This document shows positions 49,505-62,100 of a stretch of DNA of 64,000 nucleotides, in pieces. Each line of letters starts with the position of its first letter. Position 1 is the first letter of the stretch. The notes under the pieces are model-generated. The model was not told where the DNA came from. It searched no databases and worked only from the letters and a program-made list of their open reading frames with translations. Made by a program: the position numbers and the translations under genes. Source of the stretch: Ciborinia camelliae (lineage: Eukaryota; Ascomycota; Leotiomycetes; Helotiales; Sclerotiniaceae). The DNA lies in the NCBI GenBank assembly GCA_025890175.1, contig JANPYM010000015.1, positions 688,417 through 752,416 on the forward strand, read 5' to 3'.

Positions 49505-50309
49505 ATGGCAATGACCTTACCAGCGTACCCGCGATGGAAGATTGATACATCCATCCTATCGATCCTATCGATCCACTATAAACTATAAACTATAAACTAC
49601 CTCCCAAAAAACATATCTGGGAAATAAGGGAAATAAGGGAAATAAACCATATCTAAGAAATCGGAATGGAATGGAATGGGAAGGGAATGGGAAGATCTAG
49701 GATACATACATACATACATACATAGTTATTAATGGGTGAGGGATGGAGATTCCACTGTAATAATGATAATGATACCTAATTAACAACAAAAACCAAAAAC
49801 CAAACAATATATCAATACCACCCACCTACCTAAATATTTAAACCTACCTACCTAACTAACGATCTATCTGATATCACAATATATCTATCTCTCTTTACAC
49901 AATTCTAGTTTTGAACGTTTTCGGGTGTGGTAGATATTCGGCTACTCTTTAGACTACCTAGGTACCTACAGAAGAATAAGAAGAAGTAGGATATTTATCC
50001 CTCCCCCCTTTTTGGGCCCGAACGCTGTTGATTAGCGGATGAGATACCAGATGGGATGAGTTTTTTAAATAAAATAATGCCGTACTATGAGGTGATTAAT
50101 TAACCAGGAAGATATATACACCCCATTATTTGGGGATGATCTTTGAATAGATGGAAGGCCATCGACATGATCAATCTTCATATTGACTTATTTGGAGGGA
50201 AAGTTTGGTATGGAGAGTTGAGGATAATAAGCTTAATACCAAGACGAGTTTGCAGTTTCGCAAAGCATGGGATTTGTCTCAGTTACTTCTCTTCCTAACA
50301 AACCAACCC
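49505..50309. other. Intergenic region between convergent genes
   Basis: No gene. Holds AAACTAT and GGGAAATAA repeats (49576-49640), GAATG units (49662-49690), CATA tetramers (49704-49723), CTAC runs and one TACCTAGGTA palindrome (49955-49964). Confidence 0.65.
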
Positions 50310-51482
50310 CTACCTCTTCTTCCCCTTCAACATCGCCTCCCTCATCGCCGCCCTCGCACTCCTACTTCCCCCCAATTTCGGCCCCTTCATATACAATTCC
50401 TCTTCCGTCTTCTCCTGTCCCCCCTTCTTCTTCTCCTTCGCCGCTCGCTCAGACATCTGCTGTTGTCTCTGCAATAAAGCATGCGAACTAGCTTCCTCCC
50501 AATCTTTGCGGAATGTCTCCGCGACTGTGTCGTCGTTGGCTAATCCTGCTGTTTGATTCATTTCCTTAGAAGGTACAGGTTCGTAGATTTCTAGACGATT
50601 CTCATGCAAGATGGCGTCGACGAGTGCATCGCGTTGGATGTCATCGCTGCCTCGACGTTTGCGTCCACGCCACGGTTTGCCGTCGCGACCGAGACGGGGT
50701 TTTGGGGGAGGGTGTGCGGACTCCTCGAGATCGACGGATTCACCGGCTGCTTTTCTCCTGGCAATTTCTGTTCTGTGCGCATTTCGCAGTCTAGCTTCTT
50801 CTCCAAGGTCGATTTCGAGCAGTTGGCCCATTGTAGTAGGGGCACGCTGGGGTTCTTTTGATTGATGTGTTGAGTTTTCATTCTTGGAACTTTCCACCTG
50901 GTTTGTAAATGGGGAATTAACTGCATGAGAGCTGTGTCCGAGTTTCGATTCTATATATGCCATCCTATACCATTAGTCACCACTCTTCAACCCAACCAGC
51001 TCGGGAGGGAAGAAATGTACTTACATATGTTTATCAACACCGCTCCCCACAACCCCCATCTGCGGCGCAAATCGTCGCATAGAAAGTCCACCTTCTGGTT
51101 GTACCTCCTCTGCCTCTTTTTCTTCATATTTGACCAGCGCATCTCCAGTGCCATTGGGATCATTTCCCTCTCGTATTTTGGATTCAGCTCTAAACTCTAC
51201 CCCTCCAATTTTCTTACGTAGTTTTCGCAGGCGTAGAATTTCGGCCATATCTAGAATTTCTTCTTTTTTATCTTCGCCATCATCATCTTCTTTTTTAATC
51301 GGGACGGAACCAGAGGCGATTAATTCATCAAGACTCTGTTCTGCAGACATGGATGTTGAAGCGGGTGCAGGTATTGGTCCATCCACTCCGTTTTCATTAT
51401 CGTCATTGTTTCGTTGTCTGTATATCTTGCGCTTCTTAGAAGGTCGGAATAATGGTATTGGATCAGTACTTGGGGTTGTCAT
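50310..51482 (-). CDS. Tls1/HCA59 (C9orf78) family splicing-associated protein
   Basis: Exons 51482-51025 and 50964-50310 give 370 residues; the 60-nt intron splits DKHM from MAYIESKLG, a block typical of the family. Other hallmarks are FRPSKKRKIYRQR at the N-terminus, ILRLRKLRKKIGGVEF and RRFAPQMG. The C-terminal third is charged and helical (EEELYMKGPKLGGSR, RAAMREAMLKGKKR). Human C9orf78 and fission-yeast Tls1 bind the spliceosomal helicase Brr2 and influence splicing of selected introns. Acidic and basic low-complexity stretches are normal for the family. Function is by homology; the family match is strong. Confidence 0.88.
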
Positions 51483-53177
51483 ATTTGCTATTTGTTGATT
51501 TGATGTACTTGTAAATTAGAAGATTAGAAGAGGTATCTAATCGATGATACAGTACCTAGTGTGGATTAATAGGCTAGAGCAGGGATATTGCATCGGCTGG
51601 TTACATCCGAGCATCCGATCTCCTGAGGCATCAAAATCCCAAGGTAATTGTTGGTTGGTATCAACTTGGTGGGTAATGTATGAAGATTCTTAATTCCTAT
51701 AATACTATGCTAAAATGATACTTTATATAGAGATATTGAAGTGCTAGTTCCCGCGCTAGTCCATATGCTACGGCTCCTATGTACAGTCACATACATGATT
51801 GTACCGACAGTAACTTTTATGTTTGAAATCATTCCGGTATTCTATTCTAATCCAATCTTTTCAAGAGATGATTACCTTGATTCCTCTATGATTTCAAGTG
51901 AGATTTCAAGAGATAATTAGGTATAGAGCAGTGAATCTCTCATATCACATTGAAAAGAAAGTCTATTAAGAGTAAAGAGGGGGAACAAAATCTCAAGCAA
52001 CGTTGATGAATATCATAGTTTGAATTCACCAAATCACACATCCTCCTTTTACATATGGCGGACAAGAAAAGCAGTTTTGCCTCCCTGCTTTTCCACAATA
52101 GAGATGCGAACGGGATAGGCAATAGCTCAGGGTTGCCGAGAACGATATATTGTACATCTTATATTATCTTCATTTGCTATGTGAGCCTCCTGGGTGGCTC
52201 TTAAAAGGGGACAGTGGGACCAGCTCAACTTAAACAAGGATCACGGAGTTGAAATTCGGGACATCTGATAGGATTGAATGGTTAGGGGTGGGAATTTGGA
52301 GGTGTAGAGGTTTGGAGTATATCTCAAGTTGGGATGACCTGCTCCAGTGGAGGACCAATGTCAACACCAACCAGAATTTTCTGACGATTACGGTATATAC
52401 TTCTTTCTTTTCATGGTATCTAAGTTTCGAATTATGAGCAAATAATTCAAAGTTAAAATATTAAGAACATACTCGTGTGAGATATGGGAGGTATGAGTTC
52501 GCCCCTTATTGCTGAAAAGGACCCTTTTGAGAATGAGATATACAACAAAACCTTCATTGATTTCAATGAGTACAACGGTGCGAGGAATTCTTCTTTGCTG
52601 TTTTGTTGCAGCGTACGGAGTCCGGATGGAGAGAAATTGCGAGAATGGTTTCCTAGTTTAATTCCTAGGAGGATTGATGCATTTATTCAATGGTGCAGGT
52701 GGGAATAGTATGTAGCGAGATATTAGGCTACAAATCTTGCGTTCATGTAGTCATTTGAGGTTGTTCTCTCACCCCTAAATGAACTAGAGAATGCATCGAA
52801 TAACCGTCGGAATCTTCGTAGTAGACGATTAAAGGCAACTAATTAAGCAGGTATAAAGTTTTATATAATCGAACGGTACTGTGTCAGATAGCTTTCACAG
52901 CTCCGCGTCTTGAAGAAGAGGGAGTACAACTACAGAATTCCGATTCTCGAGTTGCTTCCTCAAGATCGGCTCGACAACAATCCCGAGGAGTCTTGAGAGA
53001 TCATCGTAGATGATGAATATCGTATTCTGTAGGTTTTATTTTGCCATTTGAAAATCTGCCCCTCATTGAATCCACTGGGTTTTAACAGCTGTTATAACAA
53101 TTCAAGACGGATTCCTTCATGGTGAAAAGGGGGGAATAGCTTGTGAATCTATAATAAATCCTGATATCTCCCCCGTT
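51483..53177. other. Intergenic region with unresolved short ORFs
   Basis: No firm gene. Two plus-strand ORFs, 52249-52437 and 52484-52708, read like protein (motifs SSWDDLLQWRTN and DPFENEIYNKTFIDFNEYN). The second starts with an ATG (74 codons), but I find no family and no in-phase splice linking them. The rest is AT-rich without arrays. Confidence 0.45.
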
Positions 53178-53956
53178 TTACTGACTCTGAGCCCTGAACA
53201 CAATCCTGTATCTGTCATAAACTTCCATATATCCAGCATCATTCTCGTCTTCGTCATCTCTAGTCTCGCGATTGCTTTCACAAGTAATTTTGTCAGCTTC
53301 GCTCATAGTAAGCTATGTATTTTGCTTTGATTGCGATATCGGGATGAATCAAAGCAGGCGGTAACCATCCTAACTTTTTCATTGTTGAATACTAATTCTC
53401 TGATTTCGTCTGTTCGAGGCTCGGATTTGTCAGCCGCTTTGAAAGGCAGCTCATTGACTTCTTCGTCATCGAGTTAATCGAAGTGATAAAAAAGCCAACC
53501 GGTCATCAAGTTCTAAAATTGGTTTCATCCGCATTTGTAGGTGAACCACACAAGGAAGCCCCTTGCCAGGCCACACGCTCGTTTGGATCGACGCCACAGG
53601 CTTTTACGATTGTGATGAAGAATCCCCAGAAGTCGTACGAGTCAAGATCACTACTCTCACATGGGATGATCTATATTTGGATGCTTATCATTTCCTATTA
53701 TCTGAAGCAAACTGGCAGCAAGACTAAGTATTACCAGGGCCGTCGAGACCATATAAACAAAAACACTTACGCCAAGTTGAGGACTAGAACTTTCCAAAGG
53801 AAGCAAGAATTCGTAAGGTAGAGGCGGAGAATGAACTTTGCTGCCTGCTGAAGAATGGCGCCAGATACCTTCTTCAGTCGTCGAGGCTTGTGACAAGTGA
53901 AGCATTAGCAGATGTTTGGGTTCTGTGCCTTCTGTATCCAACTTTGAAATATCCAT
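53178..53956 (-). CDS. Unrecognised four-exon candidate gene
   Basis: Proposed minus-strand exons 53956-53771, 53670-53547, 53457-53375 and 53312-53178 join without stops to 175 residues. Introns 1 (100 nt, GTAAGT...TATAG) and 3 (62 nt) are convincing; intron 2 (89 nt) uses a weak GTTCAC donor and a GAAG acceptor. Motifs: HLSQASTTEEGIWRH, SYDFWGFFITIVKACGVDP, NELPFKAADKSEP and an acidic C-terminus (ETRDDEDENDAGYMEVYDRY). I recognise no family. The model is supported by open phase over four segments, not by homology. It starts 128 bp from, and divergent to, the P450 pseudogene. A decayed gene with small indels is the main alternative. Confidence 0.4.
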
Positions 53957-54084
53957 TCACCCTATATTTTGGCCTACTTGAGAAACGACCCATAGATTTC
54001 CCTATGAATTGGAACATATTAATCGTCAAAATGTCAAGGAACTCATCGTTGGTTCGCCGTATTCTTGTCAAAGCAAGAGAGGTT

Positions 54085-55915
54085 ATGACTGTCATGCACT
54101 CGTATCGAATCGTCACCCTCAGCCTCCTTGCTGTTGTTGCGATTCTCATAGTTCACTATTCTGCTCAATATTTCAAGACAAAGCGAGTAAGTTGCAACTC
54201 CGGAGTAGAAGCTTGCATGGCTAATTTGGTTAACTCGACGAAGGCTAAGGTGTTGTTCGAAAGAGCCCATGGATGTGTTCCTCCTCCTCGACTTCCATAT
54301 AAGTGGTCATTGGCTATAGATATAGTCGTGACTGCTTTTACCAAGACGACAGAGAAACAAACTTTACAATGGTTTGTTTCGGTTTTTGGAAAACATGGCA
54401 TGAATTTTGAGCAGCACGTACTTGGTACATATGATATTGACACTGTGGATCCGGTGAATCTCGAGTCCATCCTCAATTCGAACTTCTCAGGTGAGGCCAT
54501 ACCGTTGATGTGTTTAACAAGCAATGGCCTATTAATAACTCATAATAGCGTATCCTTTTGGGGCGCGGGGACGTACCTTCGCACCCTTGATGGGGGATGG
54601 AATTTTCACGCAAGAAGGCGCATCATGGAAGCATTCTCGAAACATGTTGCGCCCTTTGTTCTCACTCAATCGTGCCAATATTCTTACACAAATTGAAGAG
54701 CACACCGAACACCTAGTAAAGTCCATACCGGACAATAAAATCATCAACTTGCAGCCATTGTTTTACCGGTTTACTTTGGCTAGGCAAATCAATGAATACT
54801 TTGCAGGCTTCAACTGCCACCCAAGATACTTCAGAAGCAAGGTTTTCAGAGGCCTTTCGGATATCTCAGGATTACCTGTTCCGCCGCGGCCGGATAGGAG
54901 ACTTGTATTGGTTGGTCGGCGGTAAGGAATTTCTAGAGAACAATTCAATCGTGCACCAATTCATCGACGAAGCAATTCAGGGGGCTCTCTCATTGGACCA
55001 GAAGGACAAAGCTAGCGATATTCATAGATCTCTGGATACTCTGATCCAAGAAACACGCGATCTTAAAGTCTTGCGCGATCAGCTGTTGAATGTCATGATA
55101 GCTGGCAGAGATACAACGGCATGTACTCTCACGTGGACTTTGTATGTTATGTTCGCTGCCATTGGTGACTTTGATCTATAAGCTGATGTGTACAGTCGTC
55201 TTCTAGCGCAGCATCCCAAGGTCCTTGCAAAGCTGCGAGAGGAGATACGCTTTACTATCGAAGTCGGAAGCAAGTCGAGACTGCCGGATAGAAATGATAT
55301 AAAAAAGATGAGATATTTGAATGCTGTTATTAAAGAAGGTACGCCTGTTCTTATCGCTCTTGAAGTTCGAAGTCGTTAGCCTGACAGTTATAGTCCTCCG
55401 ATTCTACCCTCCAGTGCCCATAAATTCAGCTCTTGGAACAACCGTATTACCGACAGGAGGGGGTCCAGATGGCAGCGAACTTGTCATGGTTTGAAAAGGC
55501 TCATCTATCGGGTATACCGTGTATGTTATGCATCGATGGAAAAATCTTTATGGGGAAGATGCCGATTTCTTCCGCCCAGAGCGCTGGAATCCAAACGTGA
55601 ACAACGCCATAGATCTCAAAAACATCGGTTACGGATATCTACCATTCAACGCAGGGCCAAGAGTCTGCCTAGGACGTAAGTGGTCCCCTACATAATAGTA
55701 GCACAAAGAAAACCACGATACTGGCCATGCCTCAAGAGAACTTTGCCCTATTAGAGGTGGGATTTGTGACCGTCCGCATACTACAGAAGTTTCAGAGTCT
55801 CGACTTAGATCCGAGAGACAAGGAAATTCCTGTGGGAGTAGAGAAACAAGATGTGACTTTGACACTGGCCAGTACAGATGGATGTCGCATTATAGCAATA
55901 CGTGAGGATTCCTAA
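54085..55915 (+). pseudogene. Cytochrome P450 (CYP52-like) pseudogene
   Basis: Recognisable exons are 54085-54490, 54549-55141, 55196-55338, 55394-55675 and 55737-55915, covering a full-length microsomal P450. An N-terminal membrane anchor (LSLLAVVAILIVHY) comes first, then PLMGDGIFTQEGASWKHSR, the I-helix AGRDTTA, EVLRFYPPVP with the ExxR of the K-helix, and the haem loop FNAGPRVCLG. Pattern and order match CYP52-type alkane/fatty-acid omega-hydroxylases. Two lesions break it. Near 54775, within exon 2, the frame shifts just where the family has about a dozen extra residues before LGKSMNTL, so a small deletion is likely. At 55492-55494 an in-frame TGA interrupts the segment before GYTVYVMH, where a single C-to-T change from an Arg codon would suffice. 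All splice sites remain good, so decay is recent. Confidence 0.85.
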
Positions 55916-57190
55916 AGCAGATGTTTCCATGAATTCCCTATTGTCGCTCGGCAGGCTTTCTAGAATCTTGAACCCATGAAGGAGTAAAAGTCTTGAGAGA
56001 TATAGTAGTACCGTAGCAACACAATATATTTGAAAGCGTTGTTGTTACAATCAAACTATCATTAACCCAAGAGATTGAGGAGTTTTTGTGGACGATATGT
56101 GACCTAGTTATTGGCATGGTGATCGAATTGTGGATGGAGGGAAATGGCATGGTAGACGCGCGATCAAAGAATCGACAAACAAGCGATAACCAAATATTTC
56201 ATAACTTTTGTACTCGCAAATCGACGATGTTCAATGTGCATGCATTACTCTCGTTTTACTTTATGAACGAGACTAGAAGTGAATTGCAAGTAAAATCATA
56301 ATAATCCAACTAAGCCAACCCGTCTGTCTTGATTCATGACTGGTCAGGTCAGGTCAGAATTGGAACGTGTACACGCAGATCGATTTGATTTGCTTTGCTT
56401 AACACATTCACCCGTGATCCATTGCATTCATTCAATCAGGTATGGAACAGGTCGAATATGAGATGCATCAAATTCATTCATTCATCCAATGGTTGGTTAC
56501 GCAAGCCAGGTAGCATAAATCGCCATCAGCCATATCAATTTCGTGTTTCATGGCATATCGCGTGCTTGAACAAAATAACAACAGCAACAGGAGAGACAAT
56601 CCATTTTCGGTTTTGACAACATGAAGACCATGTATTATAACCAAAAAAAGACGTGTTTTACAAAGATTGGGATGTATGGCCAATCATTGCGACCCTTCCT
56701 ATAGTGAAAAAGGAAGCGCCGCACCCAAGATCGATCAAATTTTTCTCCATTTCGACTGACGATTCTCAAGGTCGTGGAAACCTCACATCATCACGAATGA
56801 CGACGGGTTTCTCACCGAAAATGCTTTATAGCGAATGTGATGTATGCGTTGTACTTCCGAAGAAGTTTGTGAAGAAGAAAAAGAGAAAATTTGGGAACCT
56901 TCTGAGACTTTTTATGTCCAAAAATTTCTTCGCTTAATCATACAAGATCTAAACCATTTCGAGATTAGCGTCCATAACCCCACCAACCCGCCAAATGGAA
57001 CGGACAAGACTGGCAAAAAACTTGTGCCCCGCGGTTGAACTACAATCCGTAACAAACATCATCGTTTGCTTCTCAATCTCCAGATTTTCATTCAAGTACA
57101 AGTACGTGATAAATTGGACAATTTCATCTCGTTTTTTTCTCATTCTGTGATTACTTCTCTTGCTTACACATATTCTTGCAGCAGAGCACA
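55916..57190. other. Intergenic region upstream of the purine gene
   Basis: No gene seen. It contains GGTCA repeats (56341-56356), CATTCATT runs and short ORFs only. A small open frame at 56653-56937 lacks family or splice support. The last 150 nt, with TCTCGTTTTTTTCTC and TCTTGC tracts, should be the ADE16/17 leader. Confidence 0.6.
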
Positions 57191-59186
57191 ATGTCTACCC
57201 AAAAGACTGGTCAGTTTGATGCGATCCAGATACAGAAGGGAAGGTCTTAGTAGAACCTCCTTGCTGACATCATACCATAGCCATTATTTCTGTTTACGAC
57301 AAGAAGGGACTTCTTGACTTGGCCAAGGGATTGATCAAGCAGAATGTTCGTCTTCTTGCTTCCGGGGGGACCTCTAAGATGATTAGAGAGTCTGGTTTCC
57401 CAGTTGAGTAAGACATTTTCCTATACGTTTCAGCTTTCCGATTTTGAAAATGTTATCACCAATGCTATATACAAACTACATCTCTAACACCTACAATTAG
57501 AGATGTTTCCGCAATTACCCATGCCCCAGAGATGTTGGGTGGTAGAGTCAAGACACTTCATCCATCAGTTCACGCTGGTATCCTCGCTCGCGACCTTGCA
57601 TCCGACGAAAAGGATCTCGCCGAGCAGAATATCGACAAAGTCGACTATGTTATTTGCAACCTTTACCCATTCAAGGAGACAATCAACAAGATTAATGTTA
57701 CAATCCCTGAGGCTGTAGAGGATATCGATATTGGAGGAGTCACATTGATCAGAGCTGCCGCCAAAAACCACACTCGAGTTACAATCTTGACCGATCCAGC
57801 GGATTATCCAGAGTTTTTGGAAGAGCTTGAGAAGGGAGATGTCACAGAGCGTAGCAGAAAGCTGTACGCATTGAAGGCATTTGAGCATACTGCCGACTAT
57901 GACGCCTCCATCTCAGATTATTTCCGCAAGCAATATGCTGGAGAGGGTGTGCAACAACTTGCTCTGAGATATGGTGCCAATCCCCACCAGAAGCCTGCTC
58001 AAGCTTACATCAGTGAGGGCCCTATGCCATTCAAAGTTCTTTGTGGTTCCCCAGGATACGTCAATCTTTTAGACGCTCTCAACGCATGGCCTTTGGTCAA
58101 AGAGCTCAAGGCCGCCCTTGGCCACCCAGCAGCAGCCAGTTTCAAGCACGTCTCACCTGCAGGTGCTGCCATTGGTGTTCCTCTCACTGCCGATGAGCGT
58201 AAAGTCTACATGGTAGATGACATTGCCGGCTTGGAGAACTCTCCATTGGCTCAAGCATACGCACGCGCTAGAGGTGCAGACCGAATGAGCAGTTTCGGAG
58301 ATATGATTGCATTGAGTGATATCGTCGATGTTCCAACTGCCAAGATCATATCACGAGAAGTTTCGGATGGTGTCATCGCCCCAGGCTTCGAGGATGCTGC
58401 CCTTGAAATCTTGAAGAAGAAGAAGGGCGGTAAGTACCTTGTCCTCCAAATGGACCCCGACTTCAACCCACCTGTTCAAGAGACAAGAACTGTTTATGGA
58501 ATTAACTTGAGCCAACGCCGCAACGATATTGTCATCTCCCCTAAATCATTCTCTTCCATCATCACTCCAAAAGATTCCGCTCCTCTATCAGAGTCGGCTG
58601 TCCGAGACTTGACAGTCGCCACCATTGCGTTGAAATACACACAAAGTAACTCTGTATGCTACGCTCTCAATGGTCAAGTCATTGGTTTGGGAGCTGGTCA
58701 ACAATCTCGCATTCATTGCACGAGACTTGCTGGAGATAAGGCCGACAACTGGTGGTTGAGGTTTCATCCTCGTGTTTTGGGTATCAAGTGGAAGACCGGT
58801 ACTAAGCGCCCTGACAAGAGTAATGCAATTGATCTCCTCGTCAGTGGCGAATTGCCAAAATCTGGACCCGAGCGTGAGGGTTACGAAGGTTTCTTCGACG
58901 AGGTTCCAGCCGAGTTCACCGAAAAGGAGAGAGAAGAATGGATGTCGAAACTCACTCAAGTTGCAGTTTCAAGTGATGCATTTGTAGGTTTTTATTCTTT
59001 TGTCATTGTGTACTCTACTAACATGACCAGTTCCCATTCATCGACAATGTCTACCGCGCCGCAAGATCCGGTGTTAGTTACATCGCTGCACCCAGTGGCA
59101 GCCAAAATGATTCATATGTCTTTGAGACTGCCGAGAAGCTTAACATCACATTTGTTGAGCAAAGCATTCGTTTGTTCCACCATTAG
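57191..59186 (+). CDS. ADE17: Bifunctional AICAR transformylase / IMP cyclohydrolase
   Basis: Exons 57191-57209, 57281-57407, 57501-58983 and 59031-59186 give 594 residues, the normal size (yeast Ade16/17 about 591). The protein catalyses the last two steps of de novo purine synthesis: formylation of AICAR with 10-formyl-tetrahydrofolate, then ring closure to IMP, in the cytosol. The N-terminal MGS-like cyclohydrolase domain shows [36 protein letters not shown] and [14 protein letters not shown]. The transformylase domain shows LRYGANPHQ and the catalytic Lys264-His265 of FKHVSPAG, then [29 protein letters not shown] and the C-terminal [11 protein letters not shown]...[10 protein letters not shown] after the last intron. 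The first exon encodes only six residues. ADE16/ADE17 is used in the generic sense, since a filamentous fungus usually has one copy. Confidence 0.97.
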
Positions 59187-62100
59187 GTGATTTACTTTTG
59201 GGGGATAGTGTGTGGAAGTTGCAAGGTTGGAAAGCCTGCTCTTCAACGATTTATGGGGAAAGATTATAGAGATACCCTACCTACTATAGAAACGACCCGA
59301 CCCGTAGGGCGTAACTTGATATGAAAATTCAACATTTGTAACTATTTTTGATTTTTAGAGCCGGTTTCTCGACACCATATTTTCTTGTTAAATACCTACC
59401 TACCTACCTACTTACCTATCAAATGTAGCGTCACCCAATGGCATAATCGGGTTAATAAGACAGGGTTTTTGTCATTTCCTGAAACGGAGGACCGAGACTG
59501 TCTGACCGAACCGATCGGCCTTGAGGTGAGGTGCAGGCTCAGCAAGCTAGCGAGCTCGCTTTCATTTATATCATCGATGCAAATATAATGTAATGCAAAT
59601 ATGTAAGATTGATTACCGTACCTACCTACCTATGTAAATATGTAAATATCCATGCCATGCGGTGAAGTTTTCTTTTCTTTTTTTTTCTTTTTTTAGATCG
59701 TGGGTAGGTGGGTAGGGACTACTAGGGAGGGAGGTAGGTAGGTAGATGTTTGGCGTGATTTTTTTTTTTTTCGGAGTTTGGTGGGAGGGTTGGTAGGTTG
59801 AGGAGGTGGGGAAGGGAGGGAAGAAGGGAAGAAGTAGAAGGGAAGAAGGGAAGAAGTAGAAGGGATGGAAGGGAGATAGGGAGGTAGAATAAATAACGAA
59901 ATATGTTGGTGAGGCTAGTGATGTTAGGGATGCCATCCATCAGTTGGGGAACGGAGGATGTGGATGTGGATGTGGTAAGAAGAGTATGTATGGAGTAGAT
60001 GGAAGGGAAGGGTGAAGGGAAATTACAGATTTACAGATTTATAAATTCGTAGATTTACAGATTCATAGATTTACAGATTCATAGATTTACAGATTCATAG
60101 ATTTACAGATTCATAGATTTACAGATTCATAGATTTACAGATTCATAGATTTACAGATTCATAGATTTACAGATTCATAGATTTACAGATTCATAGATTT
60201 ACAGACTCCCGTCATCGGGAATAGATGCAGGTGGTGGAACTTGGTTGGAAAGGCCTGGGATAATGGGAGAGAGGGAGCTTGGGAGCCTGGGAGGGAGGGG
60301 TATGGGATTATGGGATAATGGGACTCGAGAGTGTTCAGTGCTTAGTGGTGGAATTTGCGGGATAGGGATCGGGGAAGATGGGGATGGGGCGTTTGGTTGT
60401 GTGGATGGGTGGATGGATGGGTGGATGGATGGGTGGATGTTTGTTTCCGTTAACTTGTACTCGAGTAGGTACTAGGTAGGTAGGTAGATAGGGATTCCAA
60501 AATATATATAAATAGAAATTGAATCATGTAATGAATGGATTATTGATTATTATCATTATTATTTTTTATGAATGGTGATTGATAATTGACGGAAATGATG
60601 GGAATAATGATTAGTAGATTGGATCTTATGGATTGGAACTTATGAACTGGAGGGTGATAAACTTTTGGGGGAGGGAGGGGTAAATTATAACCTGAATAGG
60701 TTGATGGTCCCCGGGGTTATGAATTAATTGACGGATGAATGGATGGATGGATATGCGAGTACGACTGGGTAGGTAAGTGGCAAGCAGTATCATATCTTAA
60801 ATATAGAAATTTCCAAGGCTGTCTGTCGGTAAGGTTACTTACTTACTGTCTGTAAGTAGCAGGTACCAAAGGTACCTGCGTAGAATGCTCGAGGCAATAA
60901 TCTCGTGCATACTTTTCGTACACTTTCATATCTACCTACCTACTATTGATTACCTATATATAGGTAAGAGTAGAGACGGGAGGAGCTTCGGATATGATTC
61001 TTTATTCATATGAAGTAGGTAGTAGGTAGTTTTCTCCAGTACCGGCCGGTATCTGAAAGATCTATTATTATTACTCCGTATTGGATTCAAATGGATACTG
61101 TATTAGATCTTTGCTATCAATAGACAATCAAACGACAGTTGTCCAAGCTTCTTTTGATCATGGAGGAATGATTGGAGATGGATTGAGATTGATAAAGAGT
61201 TGAGATGGCCCTGGAGAGAGATATTATGCTGGGTCTGGTCGAAAGGCAAGAAGGGTTTGGTTACTCGAGATTCAAGAAGTGGTACTTGTGGCACGTAGAT
61301 GGATAAATGGATGGATGTTCCAATGCCGCCAAGTCCGTGCTGAAATTCGAAGGGAAGGAAAATGGGTAAATCACGGTTTGGTGCTTACTGGTGCTTACAA
61401 GTTACAGTCTGGTACTTTATGTTGATAACCGCCCGAGCTAATCTTCGCTAATGCGGAAAGGCTGGGGGAGATGTTGCTGTTTTAATAATAAGAAATTATG
61501 AGAACGAATCAATCGAATCAATCAAATAAATGAACACAACCAAATTTCGGAATTTAATATTCAGATTGTAACTAATCGTTATCTATTAGGCTATTACTTA
61601 TCTCCTCTCCCTGATTATTCATCGTGCACACCATGTAAGATTTTAAAAGCAGCATGCAACACCACGAACGAATCATAGCCGAAAGAAGCAATTTTCAATC
61701 TCACTCGCATATGTTTCCTACAAGCATTCACATCGGCTTTCTCCAATCAAATCCTGGTTCGGGGCTTTTCACACCACATCGATCATTCATCGATATGCAG
61801 GAGCAGGAACAAAGAGGTGAGCCAGGGAAGTATTGGAGGGAATTGGCATCCCCCCGCTCTGCAAATCATCGAGTTCGACTTGGTTGGAAAATGGCCCTGG
61901 GTAGGTGGTGGGCGCCAAAAAAAGAGATGAGAGATGGTCATTCGAGGATTGATGGAATCAAGGTGCCCTATGTACTCATTTGCTTCTGGGTCGTGTGTAA
62001 TTTTTGCTTGCAATTTTCTATCTTCTGTCGTTTTACGTTTTTCTCTCGTTCTCTATTCACACGTCTCTTTCTTGTATGTTTGATGTTCCTCTTGTGGCTG

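Noticed and set aside
53480..53700. Plus-strand reading with protein-like segments (VSRFERQLIDFFVIEL, then TLVWIDATGFYDC)
   Set aside because: Joining them needs a 29-nt intron, too short, while the minus strand gives a four-exon model with normal introns.
60022..60206. Regular 16-nt repeat considered as CRISPR-like
   Set aside because: Direct tandem repeat without unique spacers in a eukaryotic genome.
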